In this document: one piece after another, positions 1 to 5,104 of the stretch
Position numbering within the stretch: position 1 is the first letter of the stretch
Layout of the letters: each line of letters opens with the position of its first letter
From: an uncultured Planctomycetaceae bacterium
GTDB taxonomy: Bacteria > Planctomycetota > Planctomycetia > Pirellulales > Lacipirellulaceae
Direction of reading: 5' to 3'
Assembly (NCBI GenBank): GCA_937860165.1
Contig: CALMBE010000504.1
Span: forward strand, 1-8,407
Length of the DNA stretch: 8,407 nucleotides
Made by a program: the position numbers and the translations under genes
The notes under the pieces: model-generated
Told to the model about the DNA's origin: nothing
The model's database searches: none
Seen by the model: the letters and a program-made list of their open reading frames with translations, nothing else

Positions 1-521
1 GGAATCGACCCGGCAATCTGCTTCTCACGGCGGGCCATTTCGGCACCACCCAAGCGACCTGCCAACTGCACCTTGATGCCTTTGGCTCCCGCTTCCATGG
101 TTTGTTCAATCGACCGCTTCATCGTCCGGCGGAAACTGGCTCGCTTACTCAGCTGGTCGGCGATATCCTCGGCTACCAGTTGGGCCTGAATTTCCGGTCG
201 GGAGACTTCTTCGATCTTGATATTGATTCGCCGACCAACGAGGGCCTGCAACTTGTCCTGCAATTCTTCGACTTCCTGCCCCTTGCGACCGATGATCACA
301 CCCGGTCGGGCAGAAAATAAAATCACCTTCACTTCGTCACGGGTTCGCTCGATCTCAACCTTAGGAATCCCCGCCGCGCGGTACTTTTCCTTGATGAACT
401 TGCGAATCTTAAAGTCTTCGATCAAAAGTTCGGCAAATTCTTTCTTGGAGGCAAACCAGCGACTCTTCCAGCCGAGCATGATCCCCGTGCGAAAACCGAT
501 TGGATTGACTTTTTGACCCAT
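1..521 (-). CDS. rpsC: 30S ribosomal protein S3 (partial, C-terminus outside window)
   Basis: Ribosomal protein S3 lies on the head of the 30S subunit near the mRNA entry channel. I translated the minus strand from the ATG at 521-519 and read 173 uninterrupted codons to the window edge. The protein begins MGQKVNPIGFR, the classic S3 N-terminus, and carries a type II KH domain with the GXXG loop in GVIIGRKGQE (residues 74-83). The segment GRLGGAEMARRE (155-166) is the conserved start of the S3 C-terminal domain. E. coli S3 is about 233 residues, so roughly 60 are missing beyond position 1. It follows rplV in the canonical S10 operon order. No Shine-Dalgarno is visible, and a long imperfect hairpin ends about 5 nt before the start codon. 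Identity is certain; only the end is unseen. Confidence 0.98.
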   Translation of the reverse strand, partial: MGQKVNPIGFRTGIMLGWKSRWFASKKEFAELLIEDFKIRKFIKEKYRAAGIPKVEIERTRDEVKVILFSARPGVIIGRKGQEVEELQDKLQALVGRRINIKIEEVSRPEIQAQLVAEDIADQLSKRASFRRTMKRSIEQTMEAGAKGIKVQLAGRLGGAEMARREKQIAGSI

Positions 522-526
522 AATTA

Positions 527-610
527 AGCTTTCAGCTATTAGCGATTAGCTTTTAGCCAGAACTCGCTGTTGCCCTTTGGCTAACAGCTAACGGCTAACA
601 GCTAATGGCT
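527..610 (-). repeat. Long imperfect hairpin filling the rplV-rpsC spacer (copy A)
   Basis: Arms 527-559 and 578-610 are 33 nt each and match at 26 of 33 positions as an inverted repeat, with an 18-nt loop. The right arm is a 7-nt tandem array on the plus strand (GCTAACA, GCTAACG, GCTAACA, GCTAATG); the left arm shows the same 7-nt period with TTAGC cores. The hairpin occupies nearly the whole spacer between the rplV stop and the rpsC ATG. It is homologous to the element at 2243-2325. A role as mRNA processing or stability signal, or as a REP-like insertion, is inference. Confidence 0.85.
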
Positions 611-616
611 TATTCC

Positions 617-943
617 CTATTCGATCGATACCTTGATGTGTGCAAACCGCTTCTTGATGATGTGGGCCATGCCGCGAGCACGAGGCCGCACCCGCTTAAA
701 CATCGGCCCACCATCGATCCGAGCATCTACGATCCGCAGACCACCCAAATTGGGTGCCCGTTGGTCCTCGGCGTTTCCCATGGCGCTTTTCAATACCTTC
801 TCCAACATTCTCGCCCCACGCTGCGGCTGATAACGCAGAATGGCCAATGCGTCGTCGACCCGCTTGCCGCGTATCAAATCCGCCAACGGGCGAACCTTTC
901 GGGCGCTGATCCGTGCATGTCGATGTGTTGCAGTGTATGCCAT
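617..943 (-). CDS. rplV: 50S ribosomal protein L22
   Basis: L22 is a 23S rRNA-binding protein whose extended beta-hairpin lines the nascent-peptide exit tunnel. The frame gives 108 residues, close to the usual bacterial length of about 110. It starts MAYTATHRHARISARKVRPLADLIRGK, with the ISARKVR..ADLIRG signature of the family. The tunnel hairpin is the basic segment around residues 80-100 (FKRVRPRARGMA). It sits between rpsS and rpsC, as in other S10 operons. The upstream sequence in mRNA sense ends CCCAATAAAACA before ATG, with no Shine-Dalgarno; a 35-nt-armed hairpin ends 10 nt upstream of the start. Confidence 0.98.
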   Translation of the reverse strand: MAYTATHRHARISARKVRPLADLIRGKRVDDALAILRYQPQRGARMLEKVLKSAMGNAEDQRAPNLGGLRIVDARIDGGPMFKRVRPRARGMAHIIKKRFAHIKVSIE

Positions 944-953
944 TGTTTTATTG

Positions 954-1030
954 GGCTGTCGGCTGTCGGCTGTCGGCTGTCGGCTAGAAACAAAATCTAG
1001 CCGATAGCCAATAGCCGACAGCCGACAGCC
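954..1030 (-). repeat. Heptamer-built long hairpin in the rpsS-rplV spacer
   Basis: Arms 954-988 and 996-1030 are 35 nt each and match at 32 of 35 positions, around a 7-nt A-rich loop. The left arm is four perfect tandem copies of GGCTGTC (954-981) followed by GGCTAGA. The right arm is its degenerate complement with period 7 (TAGCCGA, TAGCCAA, TAGCCGA, CAGCCGA). As RNA this would be among the most stable structures in the operon. The 3' side is followed in mRNA sense by AT-rich sequence without a U-run, so it does not look like a classical terminator. Confidence 0.9.
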
Positions 1031-1036
1031 ACTCCC

Positions 1037-1306
1037 TTATTTCTTACCCTTACCACCATGACCACGGAAATTGCGTGTTGGGGAAAACTCGCCCAACTTA
1101 TGTCCAACCATATCTTCGGTTACAAACACCTTGAGGTGCAGCTTGCCGTTGTAAACCAGAAACGTGTGGCCAACAAATTCAGGAATGATTGTGCATCTGC
1201 GGGCCCAAGTGGTGATCGGTTCCTTACGGCCAGTGGTATTTTGCTTATCCACTTTGCCATAAAGCTTCGGATCAACAAACGGTCCTTTTTTGAGCGAGCG
1301 TCCCAT
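1037..1306 (-). CDS. rpsS: 30S ribosomal protein S19
   Basis: S19 binds 16S rRNA in the 30S head and contacts S13. The protein reads [19 protein letters not shown] and ends in a basic GHGGKGKK tail; the motif [31 protein letters not shown] matches the S19 core in segments ([31 protein letters not shown]). I chose the ATG at 1306-1304 because S19 proteins normally start M-x-R-S-L-K-K-G; an ATG two codons upstream (1312) would add only Met-Ile. Length is 89 residues from this start, typical for S19 (about 92). No Shine-Dalgarno is visible upstream; two mini-hairpins sit in the spacer to rplB. Confidence 0.97.
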   Translation of the reverse strand: MGRSLKKGPFVDPKLYGKVDKQNTTGRKEPITTWARRCTIIPEFVGHTFLVYNGKLHLKVFVTEDMVGHKLGEFSPTRNFRGHGGKGKK

Positions 1307-1316
1307 AATCATTTAG

Positions 1317-1335
1317 CCGACCCATTTTGGGTCGG
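1317..1335 (-). repeat. Perfect mini-hairpin 1 in the rplB-rpsS spacer
   Basis: CCGACCCA and TGGGTCGG form a perfect 8-bp stem around a 3-nt TTT loop. It ends about 4 nt upstream of the first possible rpsS ATG, so in mRNA it could cover the ribosome-binding region. Confidence 0.8.
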
Positions 1336-1346
1336 TCCTGTGCCAC

Positions 1347-1363
1347 CCGACCAAAATGGTCGG
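1347..1363 (-). repeat. Perfect mini-hairpin 2 in the rplB-rpsS spacer
   Basis: CCGACCA and TGGTCGG form a perfect 7-bp stem around an AAA loop. Its arms are near-copies of hairpin 1 arms, so alternative pairing between the two (left arm of one with right arm of the other) is possible. Confidence 0.8.
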
Positions 1364-1375
1364 ACTATCTGTCAG

Positions 1376-2239
1376 TTAGTTTTTCGGTAATTTCAATTGA
1401 CCATACCGTCGACTCTTGCGTCGACGAATAATTGACTTGTTCGATGCCTTGCGGCGATTGCGAGTTGCACCACCCTTGGCACTCTGCCCCTGAGGACTCA
1501 CCGGGTGGCGTCCCCCCTTGCTACGACCTTCGCCACCACCGTGCGGGTGATCGACCGGGTTCATCGCCGTGCCACGCACATGGGGACGACGCCCCATCCA
1601 ACGCTTGCGACCCGCCTTGCCAAGCACAATACTGCTGTGGTCGCCGTTGCCGGTCGTCCCGACAGTCGCCCGACAGGCCGAGGGAATACGGCGAATTTCA
1701 CCGCTGGGAAGCGAAATCTGAGCCCAATCGGCTTCCCGGGCCATCAATGTGCCATGGGTTCCCGCACTGCGGCAAAGAACTCCACCGCGACCGGCGCGAA
1801 GCTCAATGTTATGCACTTCGGTCCCGAGCGGCATCTTGGCCAGCGGAATGCAATTGCCCAACTTGGGGGGCGCATCGGCCCCACTCAGCACCTGGTCGCC
1901 GGCTTTCAATCCATCGGGAGCGATGATGTAACGCTTTTCACCGTCGATATAATGCAGCAACGCAATCCGTGCCGAGCGATTGGGGTCGTACTGAATGGAA
2001 TCCACCTTCGCGGGGACGCCATCCTTGTTGCGACGAAAATCGATCAGGCGATATTGTTGCTTGTGACCCCCACCGCGATGACGGCAGGTAATTTTGCCTT
2101 GAAAATTACGGCCACCCTTCTTGGGCTTGGGGCGCAGCAAACTCTTTTCAGGCTTGGCACCGGGCGTAAGTTCAGCGAAATCGCTGACTGAGGCCCCGCG
2201 GCGGCCGGGTGTTGTCGGATTGTATTTGCGAATACCCAT
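1376..2239 (-). CDS. rplB: 50S ribosomal protein L2
   Basis: L2 is a primary 23S rRNA-binding protein close to the peptidyl transferase centre and needed for subunit association. The 287-residue product is a little longer than E. coli L2 (273). It starts [21 protein letters not shown], carries the RNA-binding region [19 protein letters not shown] and the C-terminal signature [21 protein letters not shown], which includes the conserved histidine implicated in peptidyl transfer. The extra length is mostly in a basic C-terminal tail ([20 protein letters not shown]). It follows rplW and precedes rpsS. No Shine-Dalgarno is seen; the copy-B hairpin ends only about 4 nt before the ATG. Confidence 0.98.
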   Translation of the reverse strand: MGIRKYNPTTPGRRGASVSDFAELTPGAKPEKSLLRPKPKKGGRNFQGKITCRHRGGGHKQQYRLIDFRRNKDGVPAKVDSIQYDPNRSARIALLHYIDGEKRYIIAPDGLKAGDQVLSGADAPPKLGNCIPLAKMPLGTEVHNIELRAGRGGVLCRSAGTHGTLMAREADWAQISLPSGEIRRIPSACRATVGTTGNGDHSSIVLGKAGRKRWMGRRPHVRGTAMNPVDHPHGGGEGRSKGGRHPVSPQGQSAKGGATRNRRKASNKSIIRRRKSRRYGQLKLPKN

Positions 2240-2242
2240 TTT

Positions 2243-2325
2243 AGCTATAAGCCTTTAGCTCTTAGCTCTTAGCCACCACTGCTGTTGCTTTCTGGCTAAC
2301 AGCTACTGGCTAACAGCTAATCGCT
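2243..2325 (-). repeat. Long imperfect hairpin in the rplW-rplB spacer (copy B)
   Basis: Arms 2243-2275 and 2293-2325 match at 25 of 33 positions as an inverted repeat. The element is a diverged copy of 527-610: positions 2281-2325 align without gaps to 566-610 with 39 of 45 identical bases, including part of the loop (GCTGTTGC), and the left arms agree at 26 of 33. Both copies lie directly between a TAG stop and an ATG start. Confidence 0.87.
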
Positions 2326-2329
2326 TTTC

Positions 2330-2644
2330 CTAGAACAATTCAATACGATGCTCGGCGTCGAGCGTTACAACGGCCTTTTTCCAATCTTGCGTGTAACCTA
2401 ATCGCATTTTCGTGCGACGCGGTTTACCCTTGCGATTCTGTGTATGCACTTTGAGTACTTTAACTTCAAACAATTCTTCGATGGCCCGCTTCACGTCGTG
2501 CTTGGTCGCCAAGCGGTTGATTTCGAAGGCGTAAGCATTATTGCGGGTCGAACGGTGCATCCCCTTTTCCGTCACCAAGGGCTTGAGGATTACCTGGTGC
2601 GGCTCGAGCAGGATGCTAGTTTTTTGGGGGATATGTCTGGGCAT
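2330..2644 (-). CDS. rplW: 50S ribosomal protein L23
   Basis: L23 sits at the exit of the peptide tunnel and docks trigger factor and the signal recognition particle. The 104-residue product has the family pattern ILKPLVTEKGMHRS near the N-terminus (residues 20-33), the NAYAFEINRLATKHDVKRAIEELFEVKVLKVHT core in pieces, and the basic loop NRKGKPRRTKMRLG. Length is normal for bacterial L23 (about 100). It lies between rplD and rplB. In mRNA sense AGGTGAG is present 8 nt before the ATG, a good Shine-Dalgarno, unlike the four genes downstream. Confidence 0.97.
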   Translation of the reverse strand: MPRHIPQKTSILLEPHQVILKPLVTEKGMHRSTRNNAYAFEINRLATKHDVKRAIEELFEVKVLKVHTQNRKGKPRRTKMRLGYTQDWKKAVVTLDAEHRIELF

Positions 2645-2652
2645 TCGTGGAT

Positions 2653-2659
2653 CTCACCT
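2653..2659 (-). promoter_or_regulatory. Shine-Dalgarno of rplW
   Basis: AGGTGAG in mRNA sense, 8 nt before the rplW ATG. It contrasts with the downstream genes rplB, rpsS, rplV and rpsC, which have none. Confidence 0.7.
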
Positions 2660-2662
2660 GGC

Positions 2663-2695
2663 TGGCCCCGTTGAGGGCTGGCCCAATCGGGGCTA
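2663..2695 (-). repeat. GC-rich hairpin in the rplD-rplW spacer
   Basis: TGGCCCCG at 2663-2670 pairs with CGGGGCTA at 2688-2695 (7 of 8), with a small inner GGGC/GCCC pair (2675-2678, 2681-2684). It is the weakest of the spacer structures and there is no U-run after it. Confidence 0.5.
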
Positions 2696-2702
2696 ATTTT
2701 GC

Positions 2703-3347
2703 TTACGCCTGAGGTTCTGGTTTGGCTGCACGTTGCTTAATTTGGTCGAGTGCTTCGGTCGTTATCACCAAGCGCCGAGCGGATAACACGCTCAACGCAT
2801 TCAAGTCGGCGGCCGTCGAGACGTCGACTCGGGGGATGTTTCTGGCACTCTTGTAAACATTCGGGGAGTAACCGGCCGTTGCGATCAGCAGCGAATCCGC
2901 TTGCACTCCCAAGTGGTTGATGACACTGACCATCTCGCGCGTTTTGGGCTCGGAAAAATCTAGTTTGTCGATCAGTGTGATCTGGTCGTCTTGAATCTTG
3001 GAGGCGATCGCCATGCGGGTCGCTAACTGCAAGGCCTTCCGCGGCATCGAGTAGGAGTAGTCGCGATTGTCGATTGCAAAAATATGCCCACCACCTCGCC
3101 GAGTGCCGCTGCGACGCGAACCCGCGCGGGCGTTGCCGGTGCCCTTTTGACGATACAACTTCTTGGTGGAACCAGAGACCAAACCACGACTCTTGGTGCG
3201 GTGCGATCCCTGACGCAGATTCGCCTGGTACATCACCACGGCATCGTGCAACAACTGTTTGTTAATGCGCGGAGCGAGATCGGTCGGCTCGATCGTGTAG
3301 GTCCCGACCTTCTTACCCTTGGCATCATGAACTGCGAGTTTTGGCAT
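2703..3347 (-). CDS. rplD: 50S ribosomal protein L4
   Basis: L4 binds 23S rRNA domain I and its loop reaches the tunnel constriction; in E. coli it also autoregulates the S10 operon through the leader mRNA, which is not shown here. The 214-residue product (E. coli 201) begins MPKLAVHDAKGKKVG. The diagnostic loop KLYRQKGTGNARAGSRRSGTRRGGG lies around residues 64-88 and is visible as QKGTGNARAGSRRSG plus TRRGGG. The C-terminal Rossmann-like half ends in the segment NALSVLSARRLVITTEAL. It lies between rplC and rplW. A perfect 26-nt palindrome sits upstream of its ATG, and only a weak GGATG-like Shine-Dalgarno is present. Confidence 0.97.
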   Translation of the reverse strand: MPKLAVHDAKGKKVGTYTIEPTDLAPRINKQLLHDAVVMYQANLRQGSHRTKSRGLVSGSTKKLYRQKGTGNARAGSRRSGTRRGGGHIFAIDNRDYSYSMPRKALQLATRMAIASKIQDDQITLIDKLDFSEPKTREMVSVINHLGVQADSLLIATAGYSPNVYKSARNIPRVDVSTAADLNALSVLSARRLVITTEALDQIKQRAAKPEPQA

Positions 3348-3365
3348 TGCTAATTACATCCGAAT

Positions 3366-3391
3366 GGACTGGTTGCTTAAGCAACCAGTCC
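3366..3391. repeat. Perfect 26-nt palindrome in the rplC-rplD spacer
   Basis: The sequence reads identically on both strands: GGACTGGTTGC, then TTAA, then GCAACCAGTCC. It lies 10 nt after the rplC stop and 18 nt before the rplD ATG. No U-tract follows in the minus direction, so a simple terminator is not supported. It could be an RNA hairpin or a protein-binding site. Confidence 0.9.
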
Positions 3392-3401
3392 GTGGGTCAA
3401 A

Positions 3402-4103
3402 CTACACTTTGTTACTTTTCTTGACGATCACATACCCGCCATTCGGGCCGGGAATCGCACCACGAATCACCAGCAGATTGTTCTCCGCGTCGATTCGCAC
3501 AATTCGTTGATTTCTCACGGTACAGCGAGCCGCACCATACTGGCCGGGCATTTTGACACCCTTCATCAGGCGGCTCGGGGTGGCGCTACAACCGGTGCCT
3601 CCCAGATGGCGATGACACTTCTTCACACCATGGGTCGCACGCTGACCAGAGAAATTATGCCGCTTCATCGCACCCGAGAAGCCACGACCCTTGCTGGTTC
3701 CGACGACATCGACCGTCGCGATTCCCTCGAAAGCCCCGACACCCACCTGCGAGCCAACGGCCAAGTCCCCGACGGGACCACGGATCTCGCGGATATAACG
3801 CTTGGGCTCGCAACCGGCCTTGGGCAGCAATTCAACCCCGGCGGCAGTGCGTTTCTTATTGCGCTTGCTGTCTAGCTTAGCCACTTGGCCACGCTGCGCC
3901 CGAGACGCCAATCGACGGGGCTTATCGAGATAGCCAAGCTGCACGGCTTCGTAGCCATCGCGCTCAGAAGTGCGAATCTGCAACACATTGCAGGGACCAG
4001 CGGCAATCACCGTCACAGGAACAGCCACTCCCGATTCATCGAAAATCTGCGTCATACCGACCTTACGGCCCAATATGCCGACAACGATTCCGTCTGTAGC
4101 CAT
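3402..4103 (-). CDS. rplC: 50S ribosomal protein L3
   Basis: L3 is an early-assembly 23S rRNA-binding protein whose loop approaches the peptidyl transferase centre. I place the start at the ATG at 4103-4101, giving 233 residues beginning MATDGIVVGILGRKVGMTQIF; GILGRKVGMTQ is the family N-terminus. A GTG 16 codons upstream in frame (4151) would add residues unlike L3, while GAGGAA at 4111-4116 is a well-spaced Shine-Dalgarno for 4103. The core signature ATHGVKKCHRHLGGTG and KGVKMPGQYGAARCTV is intact, and the end NNLLVIRGAIPGPNGG is typical. E. coli L3 has 209 residues. It follows rpsJ. Confidence 0.97.
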   Translation of the reverse strand: MATDGIVVGILGRKVGMTQIFDESGVAVPVTVIAAGPCNVLQIRTSERDGYEAVQLGYLDKPRRLASRAQRGQVAKLDSKRNKKRTAAGVELLPKAGCEPKRYIREIRGPVGDLAVGSQVGVGAFEGIATVDVVGTSKGRGFSGAMKRHNFSGQRATHGVKKCHRHLGGTGCSATPSRLMKGVKMPGQYGAARCTVRNQRIVRIDAENNLLVIRGAIPGPNGGYVIVKKSNKV

Positions 4104-4110
4104 AGCGTTA

Positions 4111-4116
4111 TTCCTC
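4111..4116 (-). promoter_or_regulatory. Shine-Dalgarno deciding the rplC start
   Basis: GAGGAA in mRNA sense, 7 nt upstream of the ATG at 4103. It supports this start over the upstream in-frame GTG at 4151. Confidence 0.8.
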
Positions 4117-4204
4117 GGTGATCGTCTGCTGACGCAGGAGACACTCGCCACGGCGAGGCTTACCTACGCAACATCCACAACATGATTTGTTCTCAAATTG
4201 GTGA

Positions 4205-4261
4205 GTAGGTAAGTAAGTGAGTAGGTTCCGTTACGTAATACCTACTCACTTACTCACCTAC
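4205..4261 (-). repeat. GTRR-repeat hairpin in the rpsJ-rplC spacer
   Basis: Arms 4205-4226 and 4240-4261 match at 21 of 22 positions around a 13-nt loop. The left side is made of 4-nt GTRR words (GTGA, GTAG, GTAA, GTAA, GTGA, GTAG) from 4201. Related TACTCACT words continue to about 4275, up to the rpsJ stop. This spacer, 176 nt, is the longest in the operon. Confidence 0.87.
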
Positions 4262-4279
4262 AAACGTACTCACTCTTAC

Positions 4280-4603
4280 CTAGGTGGTGGTTGCCTTAAT
4301 CTTGATATCGACACCAGCCGGTAGGCTGAGCTTATTCAGGGCTTCGATTGTCTTGGCGGTAGCCTGCACGATGTCGATGACCCGTTTGTGAGTCCGAATT
4401 TCAAACTGCTGGCGGGCTTTCTTGTCGACGTGCGGTCCCGAGAGCACCGTGTAGCGCTCAATCCGCGTGGGTAGCGGAATCGGTCCATGCACTTCGGAGT
4501 TAGTCCGTTTTGCTGTGTCAACAATCTCCATGGCACTCTGGTCGAGGACCGAGTGATCGTAGGCTTCCATCCGAATACGAATTACTTCCCGAGTTGCGGA
4601 CAC
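4280..4603 (-). CDS. rpsJ: 30S ribosomal protein S10
   Basis: S10 is a 30S head protein and, as NusE in E. coli, a transcription antitermination partner of NusB. The 107-residue product contains [21 protein letters not shown], seen in segments, and the invariant GPIPLPTR (residues 41-48) followed by [26 protein letters not shown]. The start is GTG at 4603-4601, with AGGGAT 5 nt upstream (4609-4614) as Shine-Dalgarno; the first internal ATG (codon 12) would remove the conserved IRIR strand. It is the first gene of the operon, with a promoter about 110 nt upstream. Confidence 0.97.
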   Translation of the reverse strand: MSATREVIRIRMEAYDHSVLDQSAMEIVDTAKRTNSEVHGPIPLPTRIERYTVLSGPHVDKKARQQFEIRTHKRVIDIVQATAKTIEALNKLSLPAGVDIKIKATTT

Positions 4604-4636
4604 GTTTGATCCCTGCTGCCAAGATACGAAACCAAA

Positions 4637-4680
4637 ATATCAAAGACCCGATATCAAAGAGCGTGTTCGGGCGAACACAC
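4637..4680 (-). promoter_or_regulatory. rpsJ leader: direct repeat and hairpin
   Basis: Between the predicted transcription start and the rpsJ GTG lie two exact 10-nt direct repeats, ATATCAAAGA on the plus strand (4637-4646 and 4651-4660), 14 nt apart start to start. Next to them a hairpin has GTGTTC/GAACAC arms (4663-4668, 4673-4678) around GGGC, extendable by two pairs to 4661-4680. The position fits a leader regulatory element, but no known L4-binding structure is recognised. Confidence 0.45.
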
Positions 4681-4710
4681 CGCTCGCCGTTGTTAAGTGG
4701 CGAATCGCAG

Positions 4711-4739
4711 ATTCTAAAGCCAAAAGACCAAGTGGTCAA
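4711..4739 (-). promoter_or_regulatory. Sigma70-like promoter of the S10 operon
   Basis: In minus-strand sense TTGACC (4739-4734, 5 of 6 to the -35 consensus) is followed by exactly 17 nt and TAGAAT (4716-4711, 5 of 6 to the -10 consensus). Transcription would start near 4704, leaving a leader of about 100 nt before rpsJ. A run of nine T (4763-4771 as A on plus) lies upstream and might act as a distal UP-like tract. Confidence 0.7.
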
Positions 4740-4821
4740 CGGCTTCGAGGGAAAGTGTCTGCAAAAAAAAATGCGACCGGGAATTCTGCTATCCCAATCA
4801 CTCCAGCCCTCAGCTTTCCCC

Positions 4822-4884
4822 CGAGTCGTACGCGCTAGCGTCGGGTGAACCGGGTATAAACCCGAGGCTAGCTCCTACGGCTCA
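4822..4884. repeat. REP-like inverted repeat, degenerate copy
   Basis: Arms 4822-4846 and 4860-4884 match at 20 of 25 positions. The right arm (CCCGAGGCTAGCTCCTACGG, then CTCA) is a close variant of the right arm of the second element at 5990-6015. It lies between the S10 promoter and the divergent gene; it carries no reading frame of interest. Confidence 0.75.
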
Positions 4885-5044
4885 CAAGCAAATGTAATCT
4901 CACGGTGGATAGATAGGCTCTTGGTGTACGGCGCTGGGGGGCCATCTTACGGATGGGTACTTGGATTGGGCTCTAGAATAAAAACCAAAAATACTTCTAA
5001 ATTCCCCCTTGCGGGCTGCTGGGGCACTGGATACCTTGCTCTTG
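4885..5044. other. Intergenic stretch without recognised gene
   Basis: This part of the 501-nt divergent region (4604-5104) holds mixed sequence with an AT-rich patch around 4976-5004. I see no convincing gene, RNA or promoter in it. Small open frames here lack ribosome-binding sites and protein-like composition. Confidence 0.5.
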
Positions 5045-5073
5045 TTGACATTGATACTCGTTATCAATAGATA
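5045..5073 (+). promoter_or_regulatory. Promoter of the 5105 gene
   Basis: A perfect -35 hexamer TTGACA (5045-5050) is followed by 17 nt and a weak -10 TAGATA (5068-5073); GATATT at 5070-5075 is an alternative with longer spacing. The start of transcription would be near 5080, 15 nt before the GGAGAG Shine-Dalgarno at 5095-5100. A Fur-box-like palindrome fills the spacer. Confidence 0.55.
5050..5068 (+). promoter_or_regulatory. Fur-box-like operator inside the promoter
   Basis: ATTGATA (5050-5056) and TATCAAT (5062-5068) are perfect inverted arms around CTCGT. The inner 15-mer TGATACTCGTTATCA (5052-5066) agrees with the Fur 7-1-7 consensus TGATAATNATTATCA at 12 of 14 defined positions. A further overlapping pair ATCAAT/ATTGAT (5063-5068, 5073-5078) could extend the site. 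Placement between -35 and -10 fits repression. Another regulator with a TTGATA half-site remains possible. Confidence 0.5.
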
Positions 5074-5104
5074 TTGATTTCCACCTTGAGACCTGGAGAG
5101 AATC

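Noticed and set aside
522..1036. CRISPR array in the 7-nt repeats
   Set aside because: Repeat units are 7 nt with no spacers of 30-40 nt and no cas genes; they form hairpin arms.
1505..2191. Long plus-strand frame opposite rplB (228 codons)
   Set aside because: It is the antisense shadow of the conserved L2 gene and encodes no recognisable protein; similar antisense frames lie opposite L3, L4 and L22.
3366..3391. Rho-independent terminator inside the ribosomal operon
   Set aside because: There is no U-run on the 3' side in the direction of transcription, and essential genes follow.
4104..4151. Upstream GTG extension of rplC
   Set aside because: The added residues do not resemble L3, and a good Shine-Dalgarno sits at 4111-4116 for the ATG at 4103.
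4763..4771. Nine-A run as terminator U-tract on the minus strand
   Set aside because: No GC-rich hairpin lies immediately upstream of it on the minus strand, and the REP-like repeat is about 50 nt away.
4510..4848. Open frames on both strands across the S10 promoter region
   Set aside because: They cover the promoter, leader and part of rpsJ, have no ribosome-binding site and no protein-like pattern.
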